Below are positions 53,301-64,000 of a stretch of DNA of 64,000 nt, one piece after another (position 1 is the first letter of the stretch; each line of letters opens with the position of its first letter). Below the pieces are notes generated by a model. The model saw nothing but the letters and a program-made list of their open reading frames with translations, did not search any database and was not told the origin of the DNA. Source of the stretch: Endomychus coccineus (taxonomy: Eukaryota > Arthropoda > Insecta > Coleoptera > Endomychidae). Position numbers and translations under genes: made by a program. The stretch lies in contig OY294068.1 of NCBI GenBank assembly GCA_958510875.1, positions 165,452,388 through 165,516,387 of the forward strand, written 5' to 3'.

Positions 53301-54237
53301 TGCATCAATGATGTAGAACTCTTTAAGATCTTTTTATACAATTCTTGCATTGAATTTAACTTGGATCAATCTGAGAAATTGGAATGGTTGTTTTTGAAGA
53401 TATTAAATAATCAAATTACCAGAATTAAAATAATATGTTTTAATCAGTACTATTCAATGTTGTAGATTAATTGCCGAGCGTTATAATATTATTCATAATA
53501 AATATTTCAATCCTAGTCGTTAAACTTATTTTATAATATGTAGACAGAATTAATTTTGTTAGAATCATGTTTCATATTCAAATGAAAATTAAAATGTTCC
53601 AAATTATTTTAATAAAAATTTTAAATCTTTTTTTATTGATATTTATGTTATGTTTATATTAGAGGTTTGAGTACCAGACAAAAAGCAATTCAAATCAAAA
53701 TTTATTAGTGAACATCTTGAATTAGTTGTTAGTTATAACCTAATAACCATGTAATAAAAACAGTCATTTATAATAAAATATCTGAATCAAATTAACTCAA
53801 TTAATAAACAGCAGGTTCTAAATTATAATTTAAGATTGTCAGCTGTTGGAATTAATGTAGATTTAGTTAGAATAACTCCTTAGTACTACGTAATAAAATA
53901 GTTTCTTTGATAAAAACTAGATGGAACTGATTTTTCTATTGGTTTAAGCTTTAGTCTCAAGTCTTGAGCAAAGCCATACAACAAATATTTAGTCTTGTTA
54001 TGAAGTAAATGAGATTAATTATTCCTTCAGAATTAAATGAAAAGTAATACTCAATTGAGAATCACTACAACTTTAGGTAATATACATTTTGTCACAAGCT
54101 GAGACAATATTCTCTTCTATTGGAGTATGAATTTAATTTTATTTGGTCCAATTTAAAATACTCTCATATGACAAAAATACTTTCAAAATAGTCTTTTCAA
54201 AAATACCCCATGATGCTTTACATAAATAATGTGATTT
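47360..54237. other. Long AT-rich interval, no elements seen (possible 3' UTR of the 60-kb gene)
   Basis: Nearly 7 kb with no transposon end, no repeat and no credible ORF, in contrast to the rest of the window. Many AATAAA words occur on the minus strand, including one near 47387. Confidence 0.4.
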
Positions 54238-54238
54238 G

Positions 54239-55395
54239 AAAAATATTAAAAAACAATATCTGAATTTTGTATTGTTATTTGAGGGTGGTGAATAATTCAA
54301 CTTAAGATAATAAATGTAATATTTTCTTTTTAATAACGAGTAAATTTTATTTTAATTGAATGAATATAACATCCAATTGAATCTGAACAAAATCACGCAA
54401 TTAGGCAAATTTTAATTAAAAGCTGTTTGCTATTTTGTTGTCAAACTAATATTAAAATTAATAATAGCGCAAATGTTAGTTGATCGATGGGCGAAGAGCC
54501 GAGGTCAACTACATGTCGAGACAAACGAAACTATTCACCGAAATTTGCATTAAAGTTATCAAAAAATTCTATAAGGTGAATTTGCAATATAAATTAAAAA
54601 ATATTAAAAAACAATATCTGAATTTTGTTTTGTTATTTGAGGGTGGTGAATAATTCAACTTAAGATAATAAATGTAATATTTTCTTTTTAATAACGAGTA
54701 AATTCTATTTTTATTGAATGAATATAACATCCAATTGAATCTGAACAAAATCACGCAATTAGGCAAATTTCAATTAAAAGCTGTTTGTTATTTTGCTGTC
54801 GGAGTAATATTAAATTTAATAATAGCGCAAATGTTAGTTGATCGATGGGCGAAGAGCCGAGGTCAACTACATCTCGAGACAAACGAAACTATTCACCGAA
54901 ATTTGCATTCAAGTTATCAAAAAATTGTATGAGGTGAATTTGCAATATAAATTAAAAAATATTGAAAAACAATATCTGAATTTTGTTTTGTTATTTGAGG
55001 GTGGTGAATAATTCAACTTAAGATAATAGATGTAATATTTTCTTTTTCCTTTTTAATAATGAGTAAATTTTATATTTATTAAATGAATATAACATGCAAT
55101 TGAATCTGAACAAAATCACGCAATTAGGCAAATTTTAATTAAATGCTGTTTGCTATTTTCTTGTCAAAGAGATATTGAAATTAATAATAGCGCAAATTAA
55201 ATGGAGCAGTAAATAAATAATACTATATTACAAACCGATGTGGAAAGTATTTCATTTCTGCCGAGCGATACGTTAGTTGATCGATGGGCGAAGAGCCGAG
55301 GTCAACTACATCTCGAGACAAACGAAATTATTCACCGAAATTTGCATTTATGTTATCAAAAAATTCTATAAGGTGGATTTGCAATATAAATTAAT
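54239..55395. repeat. 358-bp tandem repeat, three units, third with a 74-bp extra block
   Basis: The word AACAATATCTGAATTTTG starts at 54252, 54610 and 54968. Each unit contains a GC-richer, strongly conserved block (TGATCGATGGGCGAAGAGCC ... ACAAACGAAA). Unit 3 carries 74 bp (55198-55271, from TAAATGGAGCAG to GAGCGATAC) that is absent from units 1 and 2. Confidence 0.95.
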
Positions 55396-56708
55396 CAATG
55401 TATGAACTTACCATCAATTCAAGTGAGTCCAAATTAAATATCAATGCTGCATATCATGAACTGTAAATTACAGAAATACTTGGACAACTGGGAAGTCTAC
55501 AACTAATTTGGCAATTGGGAGCAATCGGAAAGTAAACTCAAACAACAACCAGTTTTAGTTTCTTGCAAGTTTCTGCCCTACATATCTAATCAATACATCA
55601 CCTATATACAATTAAAATATGATTTTTATTAAATATCACAACTATATGTGTCGCAACTCTATTGACGTCAATTAACAACTCAAAACAATACACTTGAACA
55701 ATTAGTGCATCAATAACGTCGAACATAGAGTGTATAGACAAGAGGGTCATACACAGGCACATCAAAATGTTAACATACCATCATGCATAAAGACTCTAGA
55801 AACTTTTGAGAATTTCGGGAGTAAATGAACAATCACAAACACAAAAACGTCATTTTGAAAACTAGTAACACATCTAAATTCCCGAAAGTTTATACTGTTC
55901 ACCCTCAAAATCCTTCCGTTGAGTCTTACCATGCCGTTTATTCCAATTGTTGCACGATTAAAAGAAATAAACTTAATCGGCTCACTGAATAAAACGTTTG
56001 CATCAACAATTGAATGAGTATAAATAGCGAAGCTCAGAAAACGTTTCTCAGCAAAGAATCACTTAATAACTTTTTGCTTATCCCGGGCTTATGCTATGAG
56101 ACATTGTTTAAATGTAAAAAAATATATACACATTAGAAATGCATGATAAGGATAATAAACAATTCCAGCTTCCACTGAATCTTCAATTGGGAAAGAATGA
56201 TCTACTTCTAATTTATCATGAGGATAGAGAGGCAATGATAAAGGATTATCAGCACACAATTATCTGCTTCTTTCCTGAAGAATAATATTTCATTCCCTAT
56301 TGAATTGAAAGTCAAAATTTCGATTTTATGAAAGTATACAAATACACTTAATTTCCCTCCATCTAAACTGTAAGTAATACAGACAAGATCGAATGGGACT
56401 AAAACACAAAAAGGAATTTAGAACAATTACTAAACCATCGTTTCACAAGATTCAAGACGAACTGGAACTTTACATCAGGTGATCGAGGAATATGTCACAC
56501 CGTCATATTTGCCCATATTTATGGAGATGAGTGAGTGGAGTTTGATCAATATTCCATTCAAAGAACATGGAAAATTAAAAAATAGCTTTCTAGTAAATGA
56601 AGCATTTTCACTAGAAATAGTCGCGATATATTCGGATTTTGATGACACTGGGCGAGTGCTTCATATGGTGTCCGGAACGCTAAATGTCATATTTAAGTAT
56701 TTGGGCTC
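55396..56708. other. Spacer between tandem arrays
   Basis: AT-rich. A plus-strand ORF of 99 codons at 56479-56778 (MIEEYVTPSYLPIFMEMSEW...) overlaps the start of the next array; no family recognised. Confidence 0.4.
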
Positions 56709-56778
56709 AAAATGCATCCTTTGCGAGCTTCATCCCTTTAAAAAAATCAAGTCAAAAATAAATAATGGTCAATTTTGA
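56479..56778 (+). CDS. Unassigned 99-codon ORF at the edge of a tandem array
   Basis: Translation begins MIEEYVTPSYLPIFMEMSEW and ends CELHPFKKIKSKINNGQF. The last part is encoded by the first unit of the 242-bp array. It is longer than most chance ORFs here and has balanced composition, but shows no known motif, start context or splice site. Possible pseudogene, exon, or chance. Confidence 0.15.
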   Translation: MIEEYVTPSYLPIFMEMSEWSLINIPFKEHGKLKNSFLVNEAFSLEIVAIYSDFDDTGRVLHMVSGTLNVIFKYLGSKCILCELHPFKKIKSKINNGQF

Positions 56779-57720
56779 AAAAAAAAGATAAATTAAATTT
56801 GGTATTTGTTTGTCAACTTAAATGAACATATTTGTTTGTCAACTTAAATGAACATGTTTGTTTGTGCAAGTGTTTTCAAAAGCTGTTTACCAAGTTTTTT
56901 TACAAAAAATTACAATCTAAAAACTTGGAGCGTGTAGGTAAGATCTAAGTTAATGTTTCATTGATTATTATTATTCCCTAAATGCATCCTTTCCGAGCTT
57001 CATCCCTTTAAAAAAATCAATTAAAAACAAATAATGGTCAATTTAAAAAAAAAAAAATTAAATTTTGTATTTGTTTGTCATGTTAAATGAACATATTTGT
57101 TTGTGTAAGTGTTTTCAAAAACTATTTATTAAGTTTTTTTTTTACTAAAAATTACAATCTAAAATTTGGAGCGTGTAGATAAGACCTAAGTTAATGTTTC
57201 ATTGATTATTATTATTCCCAAAATGGATCCTTTCCGAGCTTCATCCCTTTAAAAAAATCAATTCAAAAACAAATAATGGTCAATTTTGAAAAAAAAAATA
57301 ATTAAATTTTGTATTTGTTTGTCATGTTAAATGAACATATTTTTTTGTTTAAGTATTTTCAAAAACTGTTTATTAAGTTTTTTTTTACTAAAAATTACAA
57401 TCTAAAATTTGGAGCGTGTAGGTAAGACCTAAGTTAATGTTTCATTGATTATTATTATTCCCAAAATGCATACTTTCCGAGCTCCATCCCTTTAAAAAAA
57501 TCAAGGCAAAAATAAATAATGATCAATTTTGAAAAAAAAAATAATTAAATTTTGTATTTGTTTGTCATGTTAAATGAACATATTTTTTTGTTCAAGTATT
57601 TTTTAAAACTGTGTATCATGTTTTTTTTTACCAAAAATTACAATCTAAAACTTGGAGCATGTAGATAAGACCTACCTTAATGTTTGATTGATTATTATTA
57701 TTCCGAAAATGCATATTTAT
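56709..57720. repeat. Tandem repeat of about 242 bp, four units
   Basis: Anchor G(C/G)AT(C/A)CTTTCCGAGCTTCATC at 56714, 56984, 57225 and 57468, with a broken fifth start at 57711. Spacings are 270, 241, 243 and 243. The first unit is longer because of a duplicated TTTGTTTGTCAACTTAAATG word (about 56805-56845). Units are moderately diverged and contain A- and T-runs. Confidence 0.92.
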
Positions 57721-60259
57721 CGAGATAATCTGAAATCGGGTCACGCCGGCGTTTCTATAAATCGGTATAATTCAATAAAATTCAATAACCAGGGGTACTA
57801 ATTATGAATCGTCAAACAAAGAGTCCTGTTTCGTGCGTTCCACATAGAATCCTGGATACCAAATGAAGTCACCAAGTTTCATCAAAAGCCGAATCCATCT
57901 CGACGATAGGTAATCTGGACAATAGCCAATTACCTTCATTTTATACTTGTATAAGTATATAATACTTCTTAATATATCTGAAAATTCGTGATCGTTTGGA
58001 ATTGAAAATGCTCATCTTCATAAATTGGGAATTTCAGAATGCAACATCCTTCTTGATTGCACCATACATAAAAACGAACTTAATCCAACAATTATACAAT
58101 ATACAAGCCACTTATATTATAAACTAATGACTAAAATGCTTAATATACATAAATTACTGATCAGTTTGATATGAAGGCAGTATATAAATATGTTAAAGTT
58201 GCAATAAATAAAGGAAACATACTCGCATCTATAAATATTTTATCTAAGACACTTACATGAGTTATAATATATAAGTTCGTTTACTTGGTTAAAGTTTCAC
58301 ATTAGTTTTATTTACACACAAGAATTTCCACACATAAAACCATACTTATTTTATCTACCATTTATAAAATAGTAAACAAATCAAACAATAAAACATCCAT
58401 TTATCTATCAGAAATAACTTAATAAAATCATTCCTAGGCGATATAGCAATTGGCAATTGAGAAAAAAATTAACAGAATTAAAATATATAACTTTCTAAGA
58501 AAATCACCAAAAAGTTCTAAAATATATCCAAAATCAAAATGAATAATTCTAAAAATGCATATTTGTATAATTAATTCACAAAGTAACGTAGAATCTTATC
58601 GGCACATTGTGTAATTTTACTTAATTGACTGTTTTCTATGAATATTTGAAGAAAATATAGCATTAAAATAATAGCAACTTCAAATTCATTTTCATTCTAG
58701 TGATGTAAATGGAATTGATTTTGTGATTGGAAGCTAGGTCAATAGATGTCGTCACAGTAGCAGCACAATTGAATATGCCATTAAAACTATAGTTAGCGTT
58801 ACAGAAGAAAATAGTTTTCAGAGTAATCAAATGTCATAGTTCTGAAGAAATATGTCTTCAATGTCATGTTAGAAGATACTTGAATTTACTCGAACCTCCA
58901 ACCTTTTATAGACATTAAGGTGTTCTATTACATTATTAAGGAATCATTAAAGCGATACTAGGTAAGTTGGTTGTCATGGAACATCTGGCAAATAAATAAT
59001 AATAACGTACAATTATGAAATGTAGACACGTCCATGCATTGTACTCACATTGTCAGTCATTCAATATAAGTTACAATTGAAACGTCTTAGATATCAAAAC
59101 ATTGCCAACTCAAGCTTCAACACATTGTATGGTCCTTCATAACCCCTGGATGTGCATCAGCGAATTTATTACACAACAGTGAAACAGGTGTAATGCGTCA
59201 ATTTAAACATAACTCCAAATCCGGCTCGAAGGACCATAAAATGGTGAAGTTAGCAATCGTCTATCTTTTGATTTCTAGGACGTCAACATTTTAGAATGAA
59301 TATTTATAATTTCAATTATAAACTTATATTGGATAACTTCAATGTGAATATAATGCAATGAACGCGGTTTCATCACACAATTCTTCGTTGTTATTATTTA
59401 TTTGACAGATCTTCTATGACAACCAAGCTTACATGATTCCTTAATAATATAATAGAGAACATTTCTATATCAAAAAAACGGTTGGCTCCTGGTTTGATGT
59501 CAGAATTGACAGAAACGTTGCACATTATGATCCAAGTTAGGACAGATAATCTGCTTCAGTAATTTTTGCCCAAGGTTGGAAACTTGATGCATTTCCTGCA
59601 GCTTTATCATCAACTTCACAATTACATCCCACTGTAGGATTGGTCCAAGAGATCCTTGTTGGTTCGATTTTGAAAGAAATTGAGGAAATTCTATAACCTC
59701 ACAAAATTTGTAATTCGCCAAAATTGCATGGAAAAAGTACTGTAAACCTTTATAAGGCTAGGAGATAAAAGGTAGAACGTTGTAGTGGATGACTATTTAT
59801 AAAAAAATTAAAATTATTTAAACCAATTAACTACTTTCATTTCAAATGTAGCAATACCCAAAACATTGATAAATTGATGAAATATAATAAAAATTGGGAT
59901 TTTCCAGAAATAAGAACAAATTTAACATATTAAGTTTCATTCAATGACCAAATGCTTTATAAATTCACCTTGTGCTAATTAATAATATGTTTGACTTAAT
60001 TCTCGAGTTAACATAATCATAAACATCCTGATTGAATGCAATTGCACATTTATAATATAAAAACATATTTGTTAAATACGAGTAAACAACAATGGATATT
60101 GCATTAAAACGATTAAAATCTAAAATTGAAATTAAATGACTAACTCAAGATGACACAAGAACGACAGACGAGAAAATGTACTTTTTAGGCTACGTCAACT
60201 GTTGAAATAACTAAATATAATCTAAGTTTAAGGTTGACTTGTTGGTAAGATTCATCTCA
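57721..60259. other. AT-rich sequence after the 60-kb stop codon
   Basis: Directly downstream (minus strand) of the stop at 60260. No transposon or gene recognised; the probable 3' UTR of the rightmost gene begins here. Confidence 0.45.
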
Positions 60260-60452
60260 CTATTCGGCAAACCATAAACTTGTAGGTTGGTACTGGTGAC
60301 TCTTGGCGGGACTTAGTGGCGCAAACCCGTACGGGGCTGCGGCAACTTGAGCATGAGACGGGAATTGTAAATGTGCGGGTAACGGATGAGTTGCGTGACT
60401 GGCTAAAACTGGACGAGCGCTTGCATGATGAGCAGGAGGAGGAAGTGCTCGG
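60260..60452 (-). CDS. Terminal exon B of an unrecognised gene (Ala/Pro/His-rich C-terminus)
   Basis: Acceptor TTTCAACAG before 60452; one base completes a split codon, then 63 residues and TAG (60260-60262). It encodes RALPPPAHHASARPVLASHA and ends APLSPAKSHQYQPTSLWFAE. Base composition is far richer in G and C than the AT-rich flanks, as expected for coding sequence. The low-complexity Ala/Pro/His content fits a disordered tail of a regulatory or RNA-binding protein, but I do not recognise the family. Upstream exons must lie beyond 64000. Confidence 0.65.
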
Positions 60453-60987
60453 CTGTTGAAATCATTAAAAATTAACATTATTACTAAATCTGTCACATTT
60501 GTTTTCAAGTTGCTTGTTTTCTGGTATCAAATAAAAGACATATACCCAAATATTAATTTATTTTAACTCAAACAAAATTTTGTAACCAATTCGGTTCTAG
60601 TGTTCCAAAATCATTTTTGAATAAAACTAAGCTTATCTGATAATTATAACAATAACACTAAATTATATATGTAATTACGTACATACAGATCATTCGAAAT
60701 TAAAATTAATTACTAAAACGATGAATAGAACTATTTTCTTGAACCAATATGTGCAATTACTAGAATGCCCAATTTGGATTCATTTTGCGTTTCTTTGAAG
60801 GTGTGCTGCAAAAAAATGTACCTGAATAGTTAAGTAATCAAAATTTTGGACAGCACAACACAAAATGTTAGTTTGGAGGAGGACTTAGCTCAATATTATG
60901 TTACAAATTGGTTCTATTCTATTATTCGAACTGAGGCATTTTTTTTAACATCTATCACAAACTCTCACATTCAGGGGAGCTCAACTA
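60453..60987 (-). other. Intron / 3' UTR around the two terminal exons
   Basis: AT-rich, apart from the candidate exon A. Confidence 0.4.
60760..60805 (-). CDS. Candidate alternative terminal exon A of the same gene (basic NLS-like tail)
   Basis: Acceptor TTTTTTTGCAG before 60805, one base completing a split codon (same phase as exon B), then TPSKKRKMNPNWAF and TAG at 60760-60762. PSKKRK is a classic monopartite nuclear-localisation pattern. A minus-strand AATAAA near 60557 could end this short form. The match of phase with exon B makes mutually exclusive terminal exons plausible; it is short, so chance cannot be excluded. Confidence 0.4.
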
Positions 60988-61949
60988 CCGGGATATCAAA
61001 AATGATCTTGTTCAAGGGTGGTTGTGGAATCTAAAACGTGTGTTTTACTTTACGTTTGAAATAATTGTCATAATTAATTTGAAGTTTCTAAAAGTGCGAA
61101 ATTTCGCAATTTTATACGAATATTGTAACACTCAGAAGTCTTTAGCGCTTTGGACTCCGGGATTTTCACGTGGCCTATCGAAATTAGAAGGTTCGAATTA
61201 TCTAAAAACATAATTGCATGAACGCCAGACGTCCTATGTAATTAGCTACGAACGAAATCATTTTGACATATGCCTCGAGGAGCTCGCTGCGCGTAAGTTA
61301 GAGTTTATACATTTTACCTCGATCTTGTTAATTTGGGGCCGTTGGTTGCCCCGTGCGACCGGCGCCAGTTAATAAAGTGTTTTGGGCTATGTGCCGCTAG
61401 CTTTTACCCGCTTCGTGTATATTTTAGTCGCGAGAAAATTCCCTTTGGTACGTCGCACGTTAGACGCGCGTAGCTGAGATCTGAGAATAGCTCAAACTGT
61501 TTTAATTAAATTTTCCTATTTAATGGACATTTATCAAAAAAGAAGGGCCGTCGGGCACGGTCCGATACTAAATCCAACTACATGGAGCGAAAACGGCACG
61601 CGAAAAGTCGTCGTAAAGCCGTACTAGGTACAACCAGTTTGCAAATTTCTAACTCGCGTGCTACGGGCTTCTCACGTGAACGTCATTCGATTTACGGAAA
61701 ATTAACTATTTCAAAACAGTTTTTGACCCGGATTGTGGCTATCACGACTTCTGAAAAGGTTCAAAGTTCACATAATTATTTCATAATTTGTAGTTCATTA
61801 TTGTTTTACAACTGAAATAAATAGGTATGAAATTTGTAGGTTATTGATGATGTCAGTGTGACAGTGACATAGTTATTTCAAACGTAAAGTAAGACACACG
61901 TTTTAGATTCCACAACCACCCTTGACCAAGGTAATTTTTGTTATCCTGG
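60988..61949 (+). mobile_element. TA-target element family, copy 2 (962 bp, complete)
   Basis: TA on both sides (60986-60987, 61950-61951). Ends CCGGGATATCAAAAATGATC and its diverged complement. It carries an uninterrupted ORF of about 77 codons from ATG 61582 (MERKRHAKSRRKAVLGTTSL...). Confidence 0.8.
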
Positions 61950-62779
61950 TATAAAGCTATCATAGATAGGTATGTATACTCTTCACAAATACGTTCTCAG
62001 GGTATTTATTTTGCGCTATCGCTATCGGGGAATAAGATTGTTGCAGATCATTTTTTATATACAAGATCATAAAGAAGGGACCTAACAAAAAATTAATGAC
62101 AAACTATATTTAGAAGATAAGCAAAAACATTCGTCCTACTGAAGTCAAACTAATTAAATCAGGGAATAGAATATAATTTTTTCACATTCTTCATTTTGTA
62201 ACAGCAATATTTATTCTATTCTAGTTATCCATCACATATATTGATATTGTGATATTGCAAATCTTATTCAGTCTGGTTAAGGATGAAGGTCCTTGCCCAT
62301 TCCCATTATGTTTTTCAAGGATATTGACTCAAATATTCTGTAAGCTGTTCTTTTAAATTATAAATAAATGATAAGTCAATGTAAAATCCTCTTCAAAATC
62401 AATTTTACAATTGCAACTTCTATTCTGAAGTAAAGATAAACTCGAGAATTTGGGGAGGAGATTTACCCGGGGGGTAATTTGACGTTATTCACTTGTTTTA
62501 TAACATTCAATGGGGTTTCTCGGAAGTGACTTGAATATGCTCGATCCAACAGTCCAACATTGATAAAATTGTATTGACAATACACGATTCTTAATAAAAC
62601 CACACGGGCGAATCATGACTTGTGAAAATGAAATTTGGTTTGAAGAATCTGTACATCTGCAGATATTTTGAAATCTTTTAAAACAAAAAGAGAAAAAAAT
62701 ACTTTGAATTAATGTAACGTGAGAAAATTATTACAAATGTTATCAATTTAAACTATTGGCAAACTACTATATTTACATA
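61950..62779. other. Unique spacer between inverted element copies
   Basis: 830 bp of AT-rich sequence; no exon of the 60-kb gene found on the minus strand. Confidence 0.45.
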
Positions 62780-63768
62780 CAGAGATATCAAAAATTATCT
62801 TAGTCAAGGGTGGTTGTGGAATCTAAAACGTGTGTCTTACTTTACCTTTGAAATAATTATGTCACGGTCACACTGACATAATCAATAACCTACAAATTTC
62901 ATACCTATTTATTTCAGTTGTAAAACAATAATGAACTACAATTTAAAAATTATCTTGGTCAAGGGTGTCTGTGGAATGTAAAACGAAATGTTAACTTTGT
63001 CGCAATAGCCACAAACGGGGTCGAAAACTGTTTTAAATTGGTTAATTTTCGATAAATCGAATGACGTTCATGTGAGGAGCACGTAGCTCGCCAGTTAGAA
63101 AAGTGCAAATCTTCGGAACATAGAACGTCTTTACGAGGACTTTTCGCATGCGGTTTTCGCTCCATGTCGTTAGTTTATGAACGGGGCTAACAAAATAGCA
63201 TAGTCTCGGGCCCCAAAATTTCGATTAAATAGGAAAATTCAATTAAAATAGAAACAGGTACTCTCAGGTCTCAGCTACGCGCGTCTAACGTGCGACGTAC
63301 CAAAGGGAATTTTCTAGCTACTAAAATATACCCAAAAGCGGTTAAAAGCTAACGGCCTATAGCCGAAAACACTTTATTACAACTGGCGCCGGCCGCACGG
63401 AGCATAAAACGGCCCCGAATTAACAAGATCGAGGTAAAAAGTATAAACTCTAACTGACGGGTAGCGAGGTCCTCGAGGCATATGTCAAAATGATTTCGTT
63501 CGTAGCTAATTACATAGGACGTCTGGCGTTCATGCAATTATGTTTTTAGATAATTCGAACCTTCCAATTTCGATAGGCCACGTGAAAATCCCGGAGTCTA
63601 AAGAGCTAGAGACTTCTGAGTGTTATAACATTCGTATAAAATTGCGAAATTTCTCGCTTTTAGAAACTTCGAATTAATTTTTGATAATTAAGTTTTGATA
63701 ACGTAAAGTAAGACACACGTTTCAGATTCCATAACCACCCTTGACCAAGATAATTTTTGATATCCCGG
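62780..63768 (-). mobile_element. TA-target element family, copy 3 (989 bp, inverted to copy 2)
   Basis: TA on both sides (62778-62779, 63769-63770). Left end CAGAGATATCAAAAATTATC, right end complement of CCGGGATATC. The ORF is on the minus strand from ATG 63165 (MERKPHAKSPRKDVLCSEDL...). An extra inner terminal-repeat-like block (AAAATTATCTTGGTCAAGGG) lies at 62945-62964. Confidence 0.8.
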
Positions 63769-63770
63769 TA

Positions 63771-64000
63771 TATCTATGGTTTCTCGTTTACCTAGTGCAA
63801 AATCATAACAACTTTCTAAAAAGGTTTTATATTAAGGAAGCAACTTCCCACATTTTATGAGGTCGTCATAACATTCTTCCACAAATATTACCATATGTGT
63901 ATGACCAGATTACAGAGAATTTGTGGAGCATCGATGTTTGAGATCTATCTTTCTATTCGACATTTCATCTATTGGCGCACATTTGTCCGAATTTACAATT
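63771..64000. other. Window end
   Basis: 230 bp of AT-rich sequence; nothing recognised. Confidence 0.5.

Overview
The window is AT-rich invertebrate nuclear DNA, almost certainly an insect. It shows long introns, canonical GT/AG splice sites, and dense transposon and satellite debris. The coronin-7 (pod1) coding exons match the insect version closely by recall. I cannot place the order with confidence; a beetle is a guess.

All host genes I can support are on the minus strand, in series. (1) At the right end, 60.26-60.81 kb, are two candidate terminal exons of a gene I do not recognise, whose other exons lie beyond the window. (2) NF-YA, the DNA-binding subunit of the CCAAT-box trimer, runs from a 5' non-coding exon and CCAAT-rich promoter near 43.44-43.64 kb to its stop at 26.63 kb. 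It has six coding exons and 308 codons plus stop, with every splice phase closing. (3) Coronin-7/pod1, a double beta-propeller actin-binding protein, starts at 23.74 kb and runs off the left edge. Nine coding exons are resolved (1,226 codons), and its C-terminal end is missing.

Introns and spacers are full of mobile elements. In pod1: Tc1/mariner relics, a piggyBac-like fold-back, two Penelope-like relics (one flanked by inverted repeats that each carry a hammerhead ribozyme), a LINE relic, a P-superfamily miniature element carrying a THAP exon, a hAT-like miniature element and one copy of a TA-target family. In NF-YA: two large fold-back palindromes (one interrupted by a TA-target element), two LINE relics and a duplicated block. 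Between pod1 and NF-YA: a tRNA-like sequence, an 8-bp-TSD element and a second P-like element. Two further TA-target copies lie in inverted orientation at 61-64 kb.

From 43.6 to 60.26 kb no coding exon was found. This interval holds a 12-copy satellite of about 175 bp (45.26-47.36 kb), a three-copy 358-bp tandem repeat (54.24-55.40 kb) and a four-copy tandem repeat of about 242 bp (56.71-57.72 kb), set in plain AT-rich sequence. Part of it may be a very long 3' UTR of the rightmost gene.

The most notable signals are the paired hammerhead ribozymes, the MITE whose empty site survives in the opposite arm of the palindrome it hit, the THAP-carrying P-like miniature element, the five CCAAT boxes at the presumed promoter of a CCAAT-binding factor, and the alternative terminal exons at 60 kb.
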